This document shows positions 17,551 through 26,061 of a stretch of DNA of 64,000 bases, one piece after another. The notes under the pieces are model-generated. The model saw nothing but the letters and a program-made list of their open reading frames with translations. It ran no database searches and was not told the origin of the DNA. Each line of letters starts with the position of its first letter. Within the stretch, counting starts at the first letter, position 1. Position numbers and translations under genes: made by a program. This DNA is from an uncultured Tenacibaculum sp. (GTDB taxonomy: Bacteria; Bacteroidota; Bacteroidia; Flavobacteriales; Flavobacteriaceae): NCBI GenBank assembly GCA_937922085.1, contig CAKZVD010000012.1:41248-105247 (forward strand). The letters are read 5' to 3'.

Positions 17551-18567
17551 CTAATCACCTACTTTTCCCCACTTCATAGTTATAGGATTATAATTACATT
17601 TACTAGGTTTAGAGTATAAACTTTCACTTTCTCTATAAGCCCTACAATCTGTACATATATTCCTAAACTCACATGTTTTACATATTTCAACTTGCTCTTT
17701 ATTAATGTACCATAATTCTTTAAACTCACTTTTCATTAATGCTCTAGACAAAGAAACTGTTGATATATTCCCGAAATTAGATGTCAAAGAAGGGCAATTT
17801 TTAATATTACCTTCCTTATCAATAGATATCTTTTTGAACAGACAAGTATTTGCATAGATAGATAAATCATGGAATCTCTTATTCATTGTAAAAAACAAAG
17901 GGTCATTTTTACCACAATGGCTTTCATCGGTAATAACACTTTTATAATAATAAATTTCTCCTTTTCCATAACGTCTTACTTTTTCTTCTTTACAACTATG
18001 ATAAATTACACTTTGTAACCTACTATTTATTTCTAGAACATTTTCTATCTTATTATCTAAACTGATTGTATAAGGCACTATTAATTCTATATGTCTACAC
18101 TGCGTATTATGAAATTTTTTTAAAACCCCTATTAAATAATCAGATGTAACTTTATCAAAAAATCTTAATTGTATATAAGGTATACCTATATCATTTATTT
18201 CTGTCGAAATCTTATAGAAATCATGATTGGAATCTTTATTTACATCAATAATGCAATTTAAAATTTCTTCAGCATACTCATATTTCTCCGTAGTATTTGT
18301 TATAGGTATTTTATTTTTTGACAAAAAACAAAATCCTTTGTCTATTAGAAATTCAAAATAGCCTAAGATAATTTTCTTTTCATCTGTTTCAAAATTCATT
18401 AAAATTTCATCTATAGGATATCCATTAAATCTATTAATTATTTCATGTAATGAATTAGGAATAAAATCGTATCCTTCTTTTTCTAAATCATAAATTATAG
18501 ATCTAGACTCGCCCCTAGTTGTTCTACAATGCGTATATAAATAAATGTATTTTTCTTTTTGAATCAT
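17551..18567 (-). CDS. SPASM-domain peptide maturase of a grasp-with-spasm system (GwsS-like)
   Basis: A 338-residue protein with a Cys-rich C-terminal SPASM-type region: Cys296, Cys299, Cys305, Cys308 and Cys324, preceded by NCPSL. The N-terminal part has a TIM-barrel-like pattern but no CxxxCxxC radical-SAM cluster motif that I can find, as expected for the grasp-with-spasm partner rather than an ordinary radical SAM enzyme. Its start overlaps the stop of the 63-residue gene by 4 bp, and an ATP-grasp ligase and a double-Gly precursor lie upstream, so it should act on the peptide encoded at 19775-19975. Confidence 0.85.
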   Translation of the reverse strand: MIQKEKYIYLYTHCRTTRGESRSIIYDLEKEGYDFIPNSLHEIINRFNGYPIDEILMNFETDEKKIILGYFEFLIDKGFCFLSKNKIPITNTTEKYEYAEEILNCIIDVNKDSNHDFYKISTEINDIGIPYIQLRFFDKVTSDYLIGVLKKFHNTQCRHIELIVPYTISLDNKIENVLEINSRLQSVIYHSCKEEKVRRYGKGEIYYYKSVITDESHCGKNDPLFFTMNKRFHDLSIYANTCLFKKISIDKEGNIKNCPSLTSNFGNISTVSLSRALMKSEFKELWYINKEQVEICKTCEFRNICTDCRAYRESESLYSKPSKCNYNPITMKWGKVGD

Positions 18568-18755
18568 ATAATCTTTGATGTAGGTCTAAAATCTGGATAG
18601 CACTCTATACGTTTTGTATTAAGTTGTTTTATCTGCCCTTTCTGATTAATATAAATTGACGAATCCCTTTTTTTCCTTTTTTCTAAAGTAAAAAAAACAT
18701 TTTGTACAAATGATTCGTCTATAAGATGAATAAAATCATTCTTTTTAATTGTCAT
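18564..18755 (-). CDS. Small protein of the grasp-with-spasm cluster, function unknown
   Basis: A 63-residue basic protein (KKNDFIHLIDESFVQNVFF, then a Lys/Arg-rich middle). It overlaps the ATP-grasp gene by 11 bp and the SPASM gene by 4 bp, so it is almost certainly translated with them. It has no leader-like double Gly and no Cys, so it is not a second precursor. A leader-binding or bridging subunit for the two maturases is plausible but not shown. Confidence 0.75.
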   Translation of the reverse strand: MTIKKNDFIHLIDESFVQNVFFTLEKRKKRDSSIYINQKGQIKQLNTKRIECYPDFRPTSKII

Positions 18756-19722
18756 AATAAATAAGTTTTTCTGCTATTTTCTTTTCTAAATTATACTTCC
18801 CTATATCAGAAACATTTCCGAACTGACCAACAGTATTAACCTCTAAAAAGTAGTATTTCTCATCTACCCCTTTTATTAAATCAATTGAACCACTTTTTAA
18901 TTTAAATTTATTCATTAATTTTTTCAACTTTTCTTCTAAGCTTTTTGGTATCGTATAGGCACAACTATTATGAATAGAGATATCCACATCTTTATCTCCA
19001 AAAATATTTCTATAATCTACCTTTGTATTTTCATTTTGCTGAGAAAAAACAGCTATTGAATAAAAATCACCATCTAAATAAAAGCTTCTAATTTCATATT
19101 TTTTTTCTATTTTTTCTTGAAATAAAGACGGGAAAAAAGACTTTTTTTGTTCACTTGGTTCTGATGTGTACATGGGATAATAATGAAATTCATCTTTAAA
19201 AACCTTTACCTCTTTAATTGGTTTTGTTATATATTTATTTATAGGTAATGGAGAAGTATTTTGAATAAATGTATAAGGTATATTTACACCTGCTTTTTTT
19301 GCTTCTAAAAGCATTAATATTTTATTGATTTTCTGAGTGGGTTTGTTTATCCAAATAACGTTTTGAAGCGATAATTCTAACACCTCATACAAACCAATTA
19401 ACTCGTCATAATGATAAGAATTTATACCTAAAACATTTTGAAAATCTTCTATTGAATTTGGTTTAAACTTACATACTTTATCTGCAATATTATTAATTTT
19501 TCTCCTATACCATACTATCTTAATTTCATCAGAAGACACCTCTCTATTATTAATCTTGTCTTTAATCCAAAACTTAGGAGCATCATTGAATAATTCAAAT
19601 TTAAAGTAATCAATAATATCATCTCCATTAAGTCTAACAAAATCAGCTTTCATTTTTTTCAACCAAACTACTACTTCATCTGTAGAGGTCTCTAACTCAG
19701 ATGTACTTAAAATCAATATCAT
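18745..19722 (-). CDS. ATP-grasp peptide maturase of a grasp-with-spasm system (GwsG-like)
   Basis: A 325-residue ATP-grasp ligase related to graspetide/microviridin ligases. The N-terminal domain begins MILILSTSELETSTDEVVVWL; the central region has a FFPSLFQEKIEKKYEIRSFYLDG motif, and the metal/ATP end is YYFLEVNTVGQFGNVSD. Such ligases use ATP to link Thr/Ser or Lys side chains to Asp/Glu side chains of a precursor. The precursor gene is 52 bp upstream, separated by a hairpin, and the other two cluster genes overlap downstream. Confidence 0.9.
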   Translation of the reverse strand: MILILSTSELETSTDEVVVWLKKMKADFVRLNGDDIIDYFKFELFNDAPKFWIKDKINNREVSSDEIKIVWYRRKINNIADKVCKFKPNSIEDFQNVLGINSYHYDELIGLYEVLELSLQNVIWINKPTQKINKILMLLEAKKAGVNIPYTFIQNTSPLPINKYITKPIKEVKVFKDEFHYYPMYTSEPSEQKKSFFPSLFQEKIEKKYEIRSFYLDGDFYSIAVFSQQNENTKVDYRNIFGDKDVDISIHNSCAYTIPKSLEEKLKKLMNKFKLKSGSIDLIKGVDEKYYFLEVNTVGQFGNVSDIGKYNLEKKIAEKLIYYDN

Positions 19723-19739
19723 ATAATAATATTAAATAA

Positions 19740-19766
19740 GAAGAGCTACAAAAAATGTAGCTCTTC
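19740..19766 (-). terminator. Attenuator-like hairpin between RiPP precursor and maturases
   Basis: A perfect 11-bp stem (GAAGAGCTACA/TGTAGCTCTTC) with a 5-nt loop starts 8 bp after the precursor stop. The minus-strand sequence after it is T-rich but interrupted, so I expect partial termination or mRNA protection, giving more precursor than maturase transcript. Confidence 0.7.
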
Positions 19767-19774
19767 TTTTTTTC

Positions 19775-19975
19775 TTAACAAAAAGAAACTGTTAGCTTAA
19801 CTGGGGTTCCATCATCATTATCATCTTTCCATTCACAACTTCCATCTGTAGGTATTGTACACTTTGAACCTGCGGCACCAGCACCTCCTCCAGAAATAAA
19901 TCTTGAAGAAGTTAAATCCATTTCATTTTCTTTAAACTTGTCTAAGCTTAAGCTTTCTAATTTTAGTTTTTTCAT
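19775..19975 (-). CDS. Grasp-with-spasm RiPP precursor peptide
   Basis: A 66-residue peptide with a leader of the grasp-with-spasm type (KLKLESLSLDKFKENEM) ending in Gly29-Gly30-Gly31, a likely double-Gly cleavage point. The core holds Cys39, Cys47 and the C-terminal Cys66, and a run of Thr/Ser next to acids (TDGSCEWKDDNDDGT at 43-57), which fits ester or amide cross-linking by the ATP-grasp ligase. It is first in the cluster with its own promoter. No peptidase/ABC exporter is encoded nearby, so export must rely on genes elsewhere. Confidence 0.9.
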   Translation of the reverse strand: MKKLKLESLSLDKFKENEMDLTSSRFISGGGAGAAGSKCTIPTDGSCEWKDDNDDGTPVKLTVSFC

Positions 19976-19997
19976 AATAAAAAATTTTTAATTTTGA

Positions 19998-20030
19998 TAA
20001 ATGTATATTATTTAAAACAATTACGCAAAA
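19998..20030 (-). promoter_or_regulatory. Probable promoter of the RiPP precursor
   Basis: On the minus strand a TTTTG element at 20026-20030 is followed after 20 bp by TACATTTA at 19998-20005, close to the TTTG-N19-TAnnTTTG consensus, and the ATG is 22 bp further on. Confidence 0.5.
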
Positions 20031-20108
20031 TTTAAAATGTTAAATCGAAAAGATTAACATTTATTAAATTATTCTCAATAATTTCACTAAAACAAAATGA
20101 ATTCACCT

Positions 20109-20468
20109 TCAAAAAAATAAAAAAGCATCTTCAATATGCTCTATTTCAAACTTATTCCTTTTTTTCAATATTGCAATAATATCGAATCGAACTTCTACAT
20201 CTAAATCTTTTTTATTTACATAATAATCAATAGCTGATAATAGCAATTGTATCTTTTTTTGATTCACAAAGTCTTGAGGGTTACCAAAAAAATCTGTAGA
20301 TCTTGTTTTTACTTCTACAGCAACTAAAACAGTTCCCTTTTTAGCTATAATATCTACTTCTGCTTTTAAATAACGATAATTTTTTTCAAGAATTTGATAT
20401 CCGTTTTTCTTTAAATAATTAAGAGCTTGTAACTCTCCTTCTTTTCCTAATTCATTATGCTTAGCCAT
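20109..20468 (-). CDS. YraN/UPF0102 family putative endonuclease
   Basis: A 119-residue protein with the YraN signature: GKEGELQALNYLKKNGYQIL, then Glu37-x-Asp39 (AEVDIIA) and Glu52-x-Lys54 (VEVKTR), the PD-(D/E)XK nuclease core. The family is conserved, but its substrate is unsettled. It follows the LD-carboxypeptidase gene by 28 bp and is probably co-transcribed with it. Confidence 0.93.
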   Translation of the reverse strand: MAKHNELGKEGELQALNYLKKNGYQILEKNYRYLKAEVDIIAKKGTVLVAVEVKTRSTDFFGNPQDFVNQKKIQLLLSAIDYYVNKKDLDVEVRFDIIAILKKRNKFEIEHIEDAFLFF

Positions 20469-20496
20469 TCTATTACCTTTTATTTATTTAAAAAGT

Positions 20497-21417
20497 TTAC
20501 TCATGAAAACTAATCATTGATAATTTATCATTGTTAACTGATAACTGAACTTCTCTTCCCATAATCAAAGCCCTATTATCGGGTTCATGACCCGCAGGAA
20601 AATCAAATAATACGGGTACATTATTAGGAATAACATTTAAGATCAGTTCTTCTATCGAGCCTCCCCAAGAAGTGGTGTTTTCAGTTATTCGAGAGATATT
20701 TCCCACAATAACACCTTTAACATTTACAAAATAATTTGCACGTTTTAAACTTTGTAACATTCTATCAATTGCATAGGCATACTCTCCTATTTCTTCTATA
20801 AATAAAATTTTATCTTTAGTGAATATTTGGCTTTCAGACCCTAGCAATGAAGCTAAAATAGCTATATTACCTCCTATTAGTACTCCTTTTACATTTCCTT
20901 CAACATTATATTTGGAAGAAGGAATGGAATAGCTTAATTGCTTACCAAACAATACCTTTTTAAATGTTGCAATGGTATGTGGTATATTCTCTTGTTCATC
21001 TTGTAAACTTGTTCCCATCATAGCATGTAATGTTTCTATTCCTAAATTATGTACATGACTGTGAAATACTGTAATATCTGAATATCCAATAATCCATTTT
21101 GGCTGTTTTTTAAACGCTGTAAAATCTAATTGATCTATAATTCTTACCGAACCATAGCCTCCTCTAGCACACCAAATTGCTTTTATCGCTATATTATCTA
21201 ATGCTTCTTGAAAATCTTGCCTTCGCTCTTCATCAGTTCCTGCAAAATGATTTGCCTGATTAAACATGTTTTTTCCAAAAACAACTTTCAATCCCCAAGA
21301 TTCTGCTAGCAATTTTGCTTTATCAATTACTTTTTTTCTATTTAATAAAACTCCAGCTGGTGCTACTATTGCTATAGTATCTCCTTTTTTTAAATATGGT
21401 ATTGCTATTAATTTCAT
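20497..21417 (-). CDS. LD-carboxypeptidase (peptidase family S66, muramoyltetrapeptide carboxypeptidase)
   Basis: Cleaves the L,D bond of the terminal D-Ala in peptidoglycan tetrapeptides during recycling. The family motifs are present: VAPAG near the N-terminus, the nucleophile in GYSDIT (Ser113 when counted from the chosen start), and an ARGGYG oxyanion region; the catalytic Glu is probably in FIEEIGEYAY and the His near DFPAGHEPDN. The frame can begin at 21429, but the ATG at 21417 gives MKLIAIPYLKKGD, the usual N-terminus, so I use it. It lies 28 bp before the YraN gene. Confidence 0.92.
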   Translation of the reverse strand: MKLIAIPYLKKGDTIAIVAPAGVLLNRKKVIDKAKLLAESWGLKVVFGKNMFNQANHFAGTDEERRQDFQEALDNIAIKAIWCARGGYGSVRIIDQLDFTAFKKQPKWIIGYSDITVFHSHVHNLGIETLHAMMGTSLQDEQENIPHTIATFKKVLFGKQLSYSIPSSKYNVEGNVKGVLIGGNIAILASLLGSESQIFTKDKILFIEEIGEYAYAIDRMLQSLKRANYFVNVKGVIVGNISRITENTTSWGGSIEELILNVIPNNVPVLFDFPAGHEPDNRALIMGREVQLSVNNDKLSMISFHE

Positions 21418-21480
21418 AGATAAATGCAATATAATCTAATTTTTAATCTAGTATAGAATAAATTAATTATCTACCTATCT

Positions 21481-23661
21481 TTAATAACAATCTACTAAAA
21501 TTTGTTTTTTATCTTTATAAAAACTTAACGTAGTATTTCTTTCTTTTAATGCTTTTTGTAAAACTTCAAAAACTTCATTTCTCATATTAACAGAACCACA
21601 AATCATTATAACTGTCCCTCTCTCTAAGTCCTCTAAAATGGGTTCAATATTTTGTTTTATCAAATTTTGCACATATACTTTCTCTTCGTTATCTCTCGAA
21701 AATGCGGGATAGAAATTTGTAAGAAATTCTTGTTTTAACACTTCTGAATACAAGAGTAAAGACTTCTTGTTTTTCACACCAAAATACAAATCTATTGGTG
21801 TTTTAAAATTACTTGGCAGCATACCTAAAAAAGGCGCTATTCCTGTTCCTGTAGCAATCATAATTACTTTAGGCACCTTCTTGGGAAAGTGAAATGAAGA
21901 ATTTTTTTGTAGATATGCTTGTATACTTTGCCCTTCTTTTAAATTAAATAAATAATTAGAACAAATACCCAATTCATGCCGCTTTACACTCAATACAATT
22001 TCATTCTCTATTCTAGCTACAGAATATAATCTTTCTTGTTCATTAGTATTTGGATATATACCTAATAAATCTCCAGATTTAAAATGTTTTCTTTTAGAAG
22101 TAAAAGTTAATAAAAACGTGTTTTCTAATTTGTTTTGAACTATTTTTTTACTTTTTAAAATATAAGTATTGGTTTTCTTTTGTTTAGAAATTAAACTTTT
22201 ATTTAATTGTAATTCTATGTTCTCTTTTGTAGAAAAAATATTCACCCAACTTAAAAACGCTTCTAAAGATTGTCCTTGAACGGTTGTAATTGGAATAAAC
22301 TCATTTGCTGAATCTTTATTAAAGAGAGCTTCATTTACATCATATCCAAATTGGCAAAACTTAGGATATGAATGAGATCCAAATGCCACTACCGAAAAAT
22401 TAAAGGAAGCTGTGTTTACAGATGATTCTTTAATTAAATTTAAAAAATTAGCAGCATTATTTGGTGCTTCTCCATCTCCATAAGTTGAAGTTAAAACAAT
22501 AAGTTGTTTCATTTTGGGAAATGATGTATACTCATTTAAATTCGTGATAAACACTTTTTTTTGTACTCTTAATAACGCCTCATAAAGCATTTTAGCCATT
22601 TTTTTAGTATTTCCATTCTCAGATCCTACTAAAATAACATATTCACATTCTTCTTTTTTATATTCATTTTTTGTATTTCCTTTCCTTCTTTGTAAAGTCA
22701 TTGCAAAACCAGAATATATAAAATAACAAATTCCGCAGGTAGAAAACAATAATATAAAAGACCAAAAAATACTTCCTTGCCCAGTATGAAAGATTAAACT
22801 ATAATAAGAAAGCAAACGTGTAAACGGATATTCAACTTGACTTATAATGGTTCCTGTTTTCTGATTTACTAATAATTCACTATTCAATAGTTCTAGTAAA
22901 AAATAATCTTCTATCTCTGAAGAAAAAGGGAATTCTATTTTCCGAACTTCAGAAAGCTTTGTTTTTTTTAAAATAGAAAAATCTGTATTTTTTATTTGTG
23001 GCGTTTTTTTTAAAAGTTCAAAGTTTATTTCATGTGAAGTTTCAAATTTTGGAAGCATTTTAAATTTATCTAAAGAAAGATACACTCCTGTTAACGTTAT
23101 AATTATAATTGGTAAAATAGATAACCTACCAAGTAACACATGCGAATATTGATGAAAATTTTCATTACTAATTTTAGCAAAGAAACTCTTTAAACTTCCT
23201 TGTCTTTTTATTAGCAAGAAAGTTCCTGTAATTGTAATTAAAAAAAGTAAAAAAGATACTAAACCCACAAAAAATCTTCCTGCTTTTTTCAAAAACAAAG
23301 ATCTATGCAAACTAGTTGCAAATTTAAAAATTGCTTTTTTTTTAGCAATATTCCCTAGTTTTTTTCCTGTTTTTGGATTTATATAAAAAGTAGAATTTTC
23401 CTGCTCTTTTGTAATTACCGAAGCCTTTACAAACGAATTATTATTTACCTCTATAGATACAATTTCTTTATATTCTTTTTGTAAATTCATAATAGTTTCT
23501 GCTACAGAAATTGTACTTAAATTAGAAACTTTATACGATTTTAATTGATTTGAAATTGGCTCAAAAGCTAAAATAGCTCCCGTTAAAGAGGCTATTATAA
23601 TAAATAAAAATGAAGATATAGCTAATGATAAATGACTATACCTCCATATTGAAATTGTCAT
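21481..23661 (-). CDS. PepSY-TM / flavodoxin / ferredoxin-reductase fusion flavoprotein
   Basis: A 726-residue inner-membrane reductase. An N-terminal PepSY-TM unit has four membrane helices (about 10-37, 130-160, 175-200, 295-322) around periplasmic PepSY segments. It is fused to a flavodoxin domain (VGSENGNTKKMA near 340, STYGDGEAPNN), an FAD-binding sulfite-reductase-type domain (ERLYSVAR) and an NAD(P)H domain (ATGTGIAPFLG, MICGSVNMRN). This is the layout of a cytosolic NADPH to FAD to FMN to periplasm electron path, often tied to ferric reduction. The DUF2271 protein encoded upstream is a plausible periplasmic electron partner. Confidence 0.9.
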   Translation of the reverse strand: MTISIWRYSHLSLAISSFLFIIIASLTGAILAFEPISNQLKSYKVSNLSTISVAETIMNLQKEYKEIVSIEVNNNSFVKASVITKEQENSTFYINPKTGKKLGNIAKKKAIFKFATSLHRSLFLKKAGRFFVGLVSFLLFLITITGTFLLIKRQGSLKSFFAKISNENFHQYSHVLLGRLSILPIIIITLTGVYLSLDKFKMLPKFETSHEINFELLKKTPQIKNTDFSILKKTKLSEVRKIEFPFSSEIEDYFLLELLNSELLVNQKTGTIISQVEYPFTRLLSYYSLIFHTGQGSIFWSFILLFSTCGICYFIYSGFAMTLQRRKGNTKNEYKKEECEYVILVGSENGNTKKMAKMLYEALLRVQKKVFITNLNEYTSFPKMKQLIVLTSTYGDGEAPNNAANFLNLIKESSVNTASFNFSVVAFGSHSYPKFCQFGYDVNEALFNKDSANEFIPITTVQGQSLEAFLSWVNIFSTKENIELQLNKSLISKQKKTNTYILKSKKIVQNKLENTFLLTFTSKRKHFKSGDLLGIYPNTNEQERLYSVARIENEIVLSVKRHELGICSNYLFNLKEGQSIQAYLQKNSSFHFPKKVPKVIMIATGTGIAPFLGMLPSNFKTPIDLYFGVKNKKSLLLYSEVLKQEFLTNFYPAFSRDNEEKVYVQNLIKQNIEPILEDLERGTVIMICGSVNMRNEVFEVLQKALKERNTTLSFYKDKKQILVDCY

Positions 23662-23827
23662 ATATATTATGGATATTTATTTTATATACACCTTTAATTT
23701 TAAGGCCTTAAACTTATTTAATACTTTAACATTTGAATCTTTCTTAATCATGTAATTACTCTAAAAATAAAATTCCTTAAAAAGGAATAAGAAATATATC
23801 TCCCGTATTATTTAATAAATCAATCTC

Positions 23828-23897
23828 TGCACGTCAATTAATTATTTTGATTTTTTTGTTAAATGAATTACTCTTTTTAAAATAATTCTGACGTGCA
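23828..23897. repeat. Imperfect inverted repeat with TGCACGTCA ends
   Basis: TGCACGTCA at 23828-23836 and its exact complement at 23889-23897 enclose further AT pairs (ATTATTTT and its complement), giving a long hairpin 11 bp after the DUF2271 stop and about 165 bp before the PepSY gene. There is no T-run on either side, so it is not a standard terminator; a regulatory site or mRNA-end structure is possible. Confidence 0.6.
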
Positions 23898-23908
23898 TGA
23901 AATTTTTA

Positions 23909-24391
23909 TTATTGAGGTATCATTCGTACATACCTAATAAAACCTGTTCCTTCAAATTTGTTTTTAACATTTTCACTGGTTAATTCAAATTCAACATCCT
24001 TAGTATAGTACCCTTCATCTTCTACTGCTGTTTCAAAACGAATTTTATACCCTGCATCTAATTTGTCATCTTCTATTTCTAAAACTTTAATTGTACGTTG
24101 TCCTCCGCTTATTGTAGCTCCAGTAACTGCATCAATATCATTTCTTTTTTTTCCATAAAAATCCCACCACTCGTCAATTTCATGATACCATTCGTCATCA
24201 TCTCCTAAAACCTGTAATGTTTCTAAATATTTTCCTTCTTTATTTAATAAAGACACAATTACATAAGCTCCTTCCCCTTCATAATTTTTTAATTGTATCA
24301 TACATTTATACTTAGATGTTTCTGCTATTACAAATGCAAATAATAACATCGATAAAAAACCTCCGATAACTATCCTCTTAAAACTATTCAT
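23909..24391 (-). CDS. DUF2271 domain protein with putative flavinylation motif
   Basis: A 160-residue exported protein (signal peptide about 1-24) of the DUF2271 family: YKCMIQLKNYEGEGAYVIVSLL, and a WYHEIDEWWDFYGKK segment. Residues 87-93 read DAVTGAT, matching the Dxx(S/T)GA(T/S) sequence that ApbE enzymes use to attach FMN to Thr or Ser, so Thr93 is a candidate covalent flavin site. It sits between the ankyrin gene (7 bp) and the PepSY flavoprotein, consistent with extracytoplasmic electron transfer. No ApbE gene is in the window. Confidence 0.85.
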   Translation of the reverse strand: MNSFKRIVIGGFLSMLLFAFVIAETSKYKCMIQLKNYEGEGAYVIVSLLNKEGKYLETLQVLGDDDEWYHEIDEWWDFYGKKRNDIDAVTGATISGGQRTIKVLEIEDDKLDAGYKIRFETAVEDEGYYTKDVEFELTSENVKNKFEGTGFIRYVRMIPQ

Positions 24392-24398
24392 TTTACTA

Positions 24399-25892
24399 TT
24401 ATTTTAAAAAATTTAAATCAAATTGTGATAACTGTTCATTCTCCTTTGCTAAACTATATACTGTTTCATTAAAACTAGTTGTAACATTTTTATCTGCTCC
24501 ATTTTCTAATAAAAGTTTAACTATTTCAGGATTTTTAGCCACCATTACTGCTTTTTGAAGAGCTGTTTCACCTTCTTTATTTTTAGTATTAATATCAATA
24601 TCAAATCTCTTTAAAAATTTCATTAATGATACATCTCCTTTGTTCGCAGCCAAATGAACTAAAGTATTCCCATCTTTTTGAGGAGTTCTAATTTTAAACC
24701 CTTTTGCTTCTAATAAATTAATTTTCTGTAAAAACTCATCTTCTTTACTAGAATTATACGATTTAACTAAATGATATGCTAGATTATTACCCTGAGCATC
24801 TTCTACAAATACATTTGCTTTTTGCTCAAGTAAATGAACTATTACTTCTGGTGTATTTTTAAGTGCATTCGTTAATGCAGAATATCCTTTATTATTTTTA
24901 TTATTAATATTTTTTGTATTTTTTATTAATAATTTAATAATATCTAATGCATTCTTAGAGCATGCATTCATTAATGGTGTATTCCCTTCTTTATTCTGCT
25001 TATTTACATCTACTTTTTTAGATAAGAAATATTGAAATGATGCTATATCTTTATTACCATATGCCAAATTATGCAATGGTGTTAATCCGTTTTTATTTGT
25101 AACGTTAGGCTCTATACCTATCGTTTCTAAATATTTAAAAAACTCTAACGAGTTATACCCTTTTCTATCACCTTTTGTGGCCATTAACATCGCAGTTCCT
25201 CCATTTTTATTTTTCTCTTTATATGGCACTCCTTTTTCTATCAATTTTGCTACCAATTCTTTATTCTCTTTTTTCACCGCATAATTTATAGCCCCATTAC
25301 CTTTATTATCTTTATCATAAATACTTAATCCTTTAGATGTAAAATAATTGATTAATGTAAAATCTTTACAAAATGGGAGCACTAATAATAAAGCATTAGC
25401 ACCTACATTATTTTTCTCTAATTTTATGTTTGCTCCTTTTTCTATTATATAATCATATAATTTCGTGTTCTGTTGCCCAGAAACAGCTGCAAAATTTAAT
25501 AATGAATATCCATGACTATCAATAATATCTGTTTTAGCTCCTTTATTAACAAGAAACTTCATTAATGCCACTCTATTTGTATACGCAGCCCAAAAAATAT
25601 ACGTTCTTCCATCATGTGTTAGCTTATTTACATCATTATTTGGTTTTGTTAACAGGTATTTTATAATAGAATCATCTACTACCTTTTTATGCTCTAATAA
25701 AGCATATGAAATAGCATCAAACTTATGTTTATTATATTCTGACGGATCATTACCTTCTTTAACTTTTTCTTTTACAAGTTCTAAAGTTGGTTTAGCCTTC
25801 CAAAAAGCTCTATCTAAAAATATGTTCTTAGTTTTTTGTGCCTTTAACAAATAAGACGTTAATAATAGCAAAAAGAAATATTTAACTTTCAT
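24399..25892 (-). CDS. Exported ankyrin-repeat protein
   Basis: A 497-residue protein with a signal peptide (ending LLKAQ) and about ten ankyrin repeats spanning nearly the whole mature part (DGRTYIFWAAYTNRVALMKF, GYSLLNFAAVSGQQ, EGNTPLMNACSKNALDIIKLL, EGETALQKAVMVAKNPEIVKL). It should be a periplasmic binding scaffold. It is the first gene of the minus-strand set that continues with DUF2271 and the PepSY flavoprotein, so it probably helps assemble that redox module, though its partner is not evident. Confidence 0.9.
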   Translation of the reverse strand: MKVKYFFLLLLTSYLLKAQKTKNIFLDRAFWKAKPTLELVKEKVKEGNDPSEYNKHKFDAISYALLEHKKVVDDSIIKYLLTKPNNDVNKLTHDGRTYIFWAAYTNRVALMKFLVNKGAKTDIIDSHGYSLLNFAAVSGQQNTKLYDYIIEKGANIKLEKNNVGANALLLVLPFCKDFTLINYFTSKGLSIYDKDNKGNGAINYAVKKENKELVAKLIEKGVPYKEKNKNGGTAMLMATKGDRKGYNSLEFFKYLETIGIEPNVTNKNGLTPLHNLAYGNKDIASFQYFLSKKVDVNKQNKEGNTPLMNACSKNALDIIKLLIKNTKNINNKNNKGYSALTNALKNTPEVIVHLLEQKANVFVEDAQGNNLAYHLVKSYNSSKEDEFLQKINLLEAKGFKIRTPQKDGNTLVHLAANKGDVSLMKFLKRFDIDINTKNKEGETALQKAVMVAKNPEIVKLLLENGADKNVTTSFNETVYSLAKENEQLSQFDLNFLK

Positions 25893-26023
25893 TTTTAATT
25901 ATTTTAAAGATGATTAAATTTCCTCAAATATACTTTATTTAGATTTAATCTATATAAAAATAACAAGATTTTAATTCTGTATAAAATGATTTTTAATCTC
26001 TAAAACTCAAACAAATTATTAAC

Positions 26024-26031
26024 TACATTTG
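26024..26031 (+). promoter_or_regulatory. -7 box of metG
   Basis: TACATTTG matches TAnnTTTG, 30 bp before the metG ATG. Confidence 0.55.
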
Positions 26032-26061
26032 TAGTCCAAATTATTTACTTAAAAGAATACG

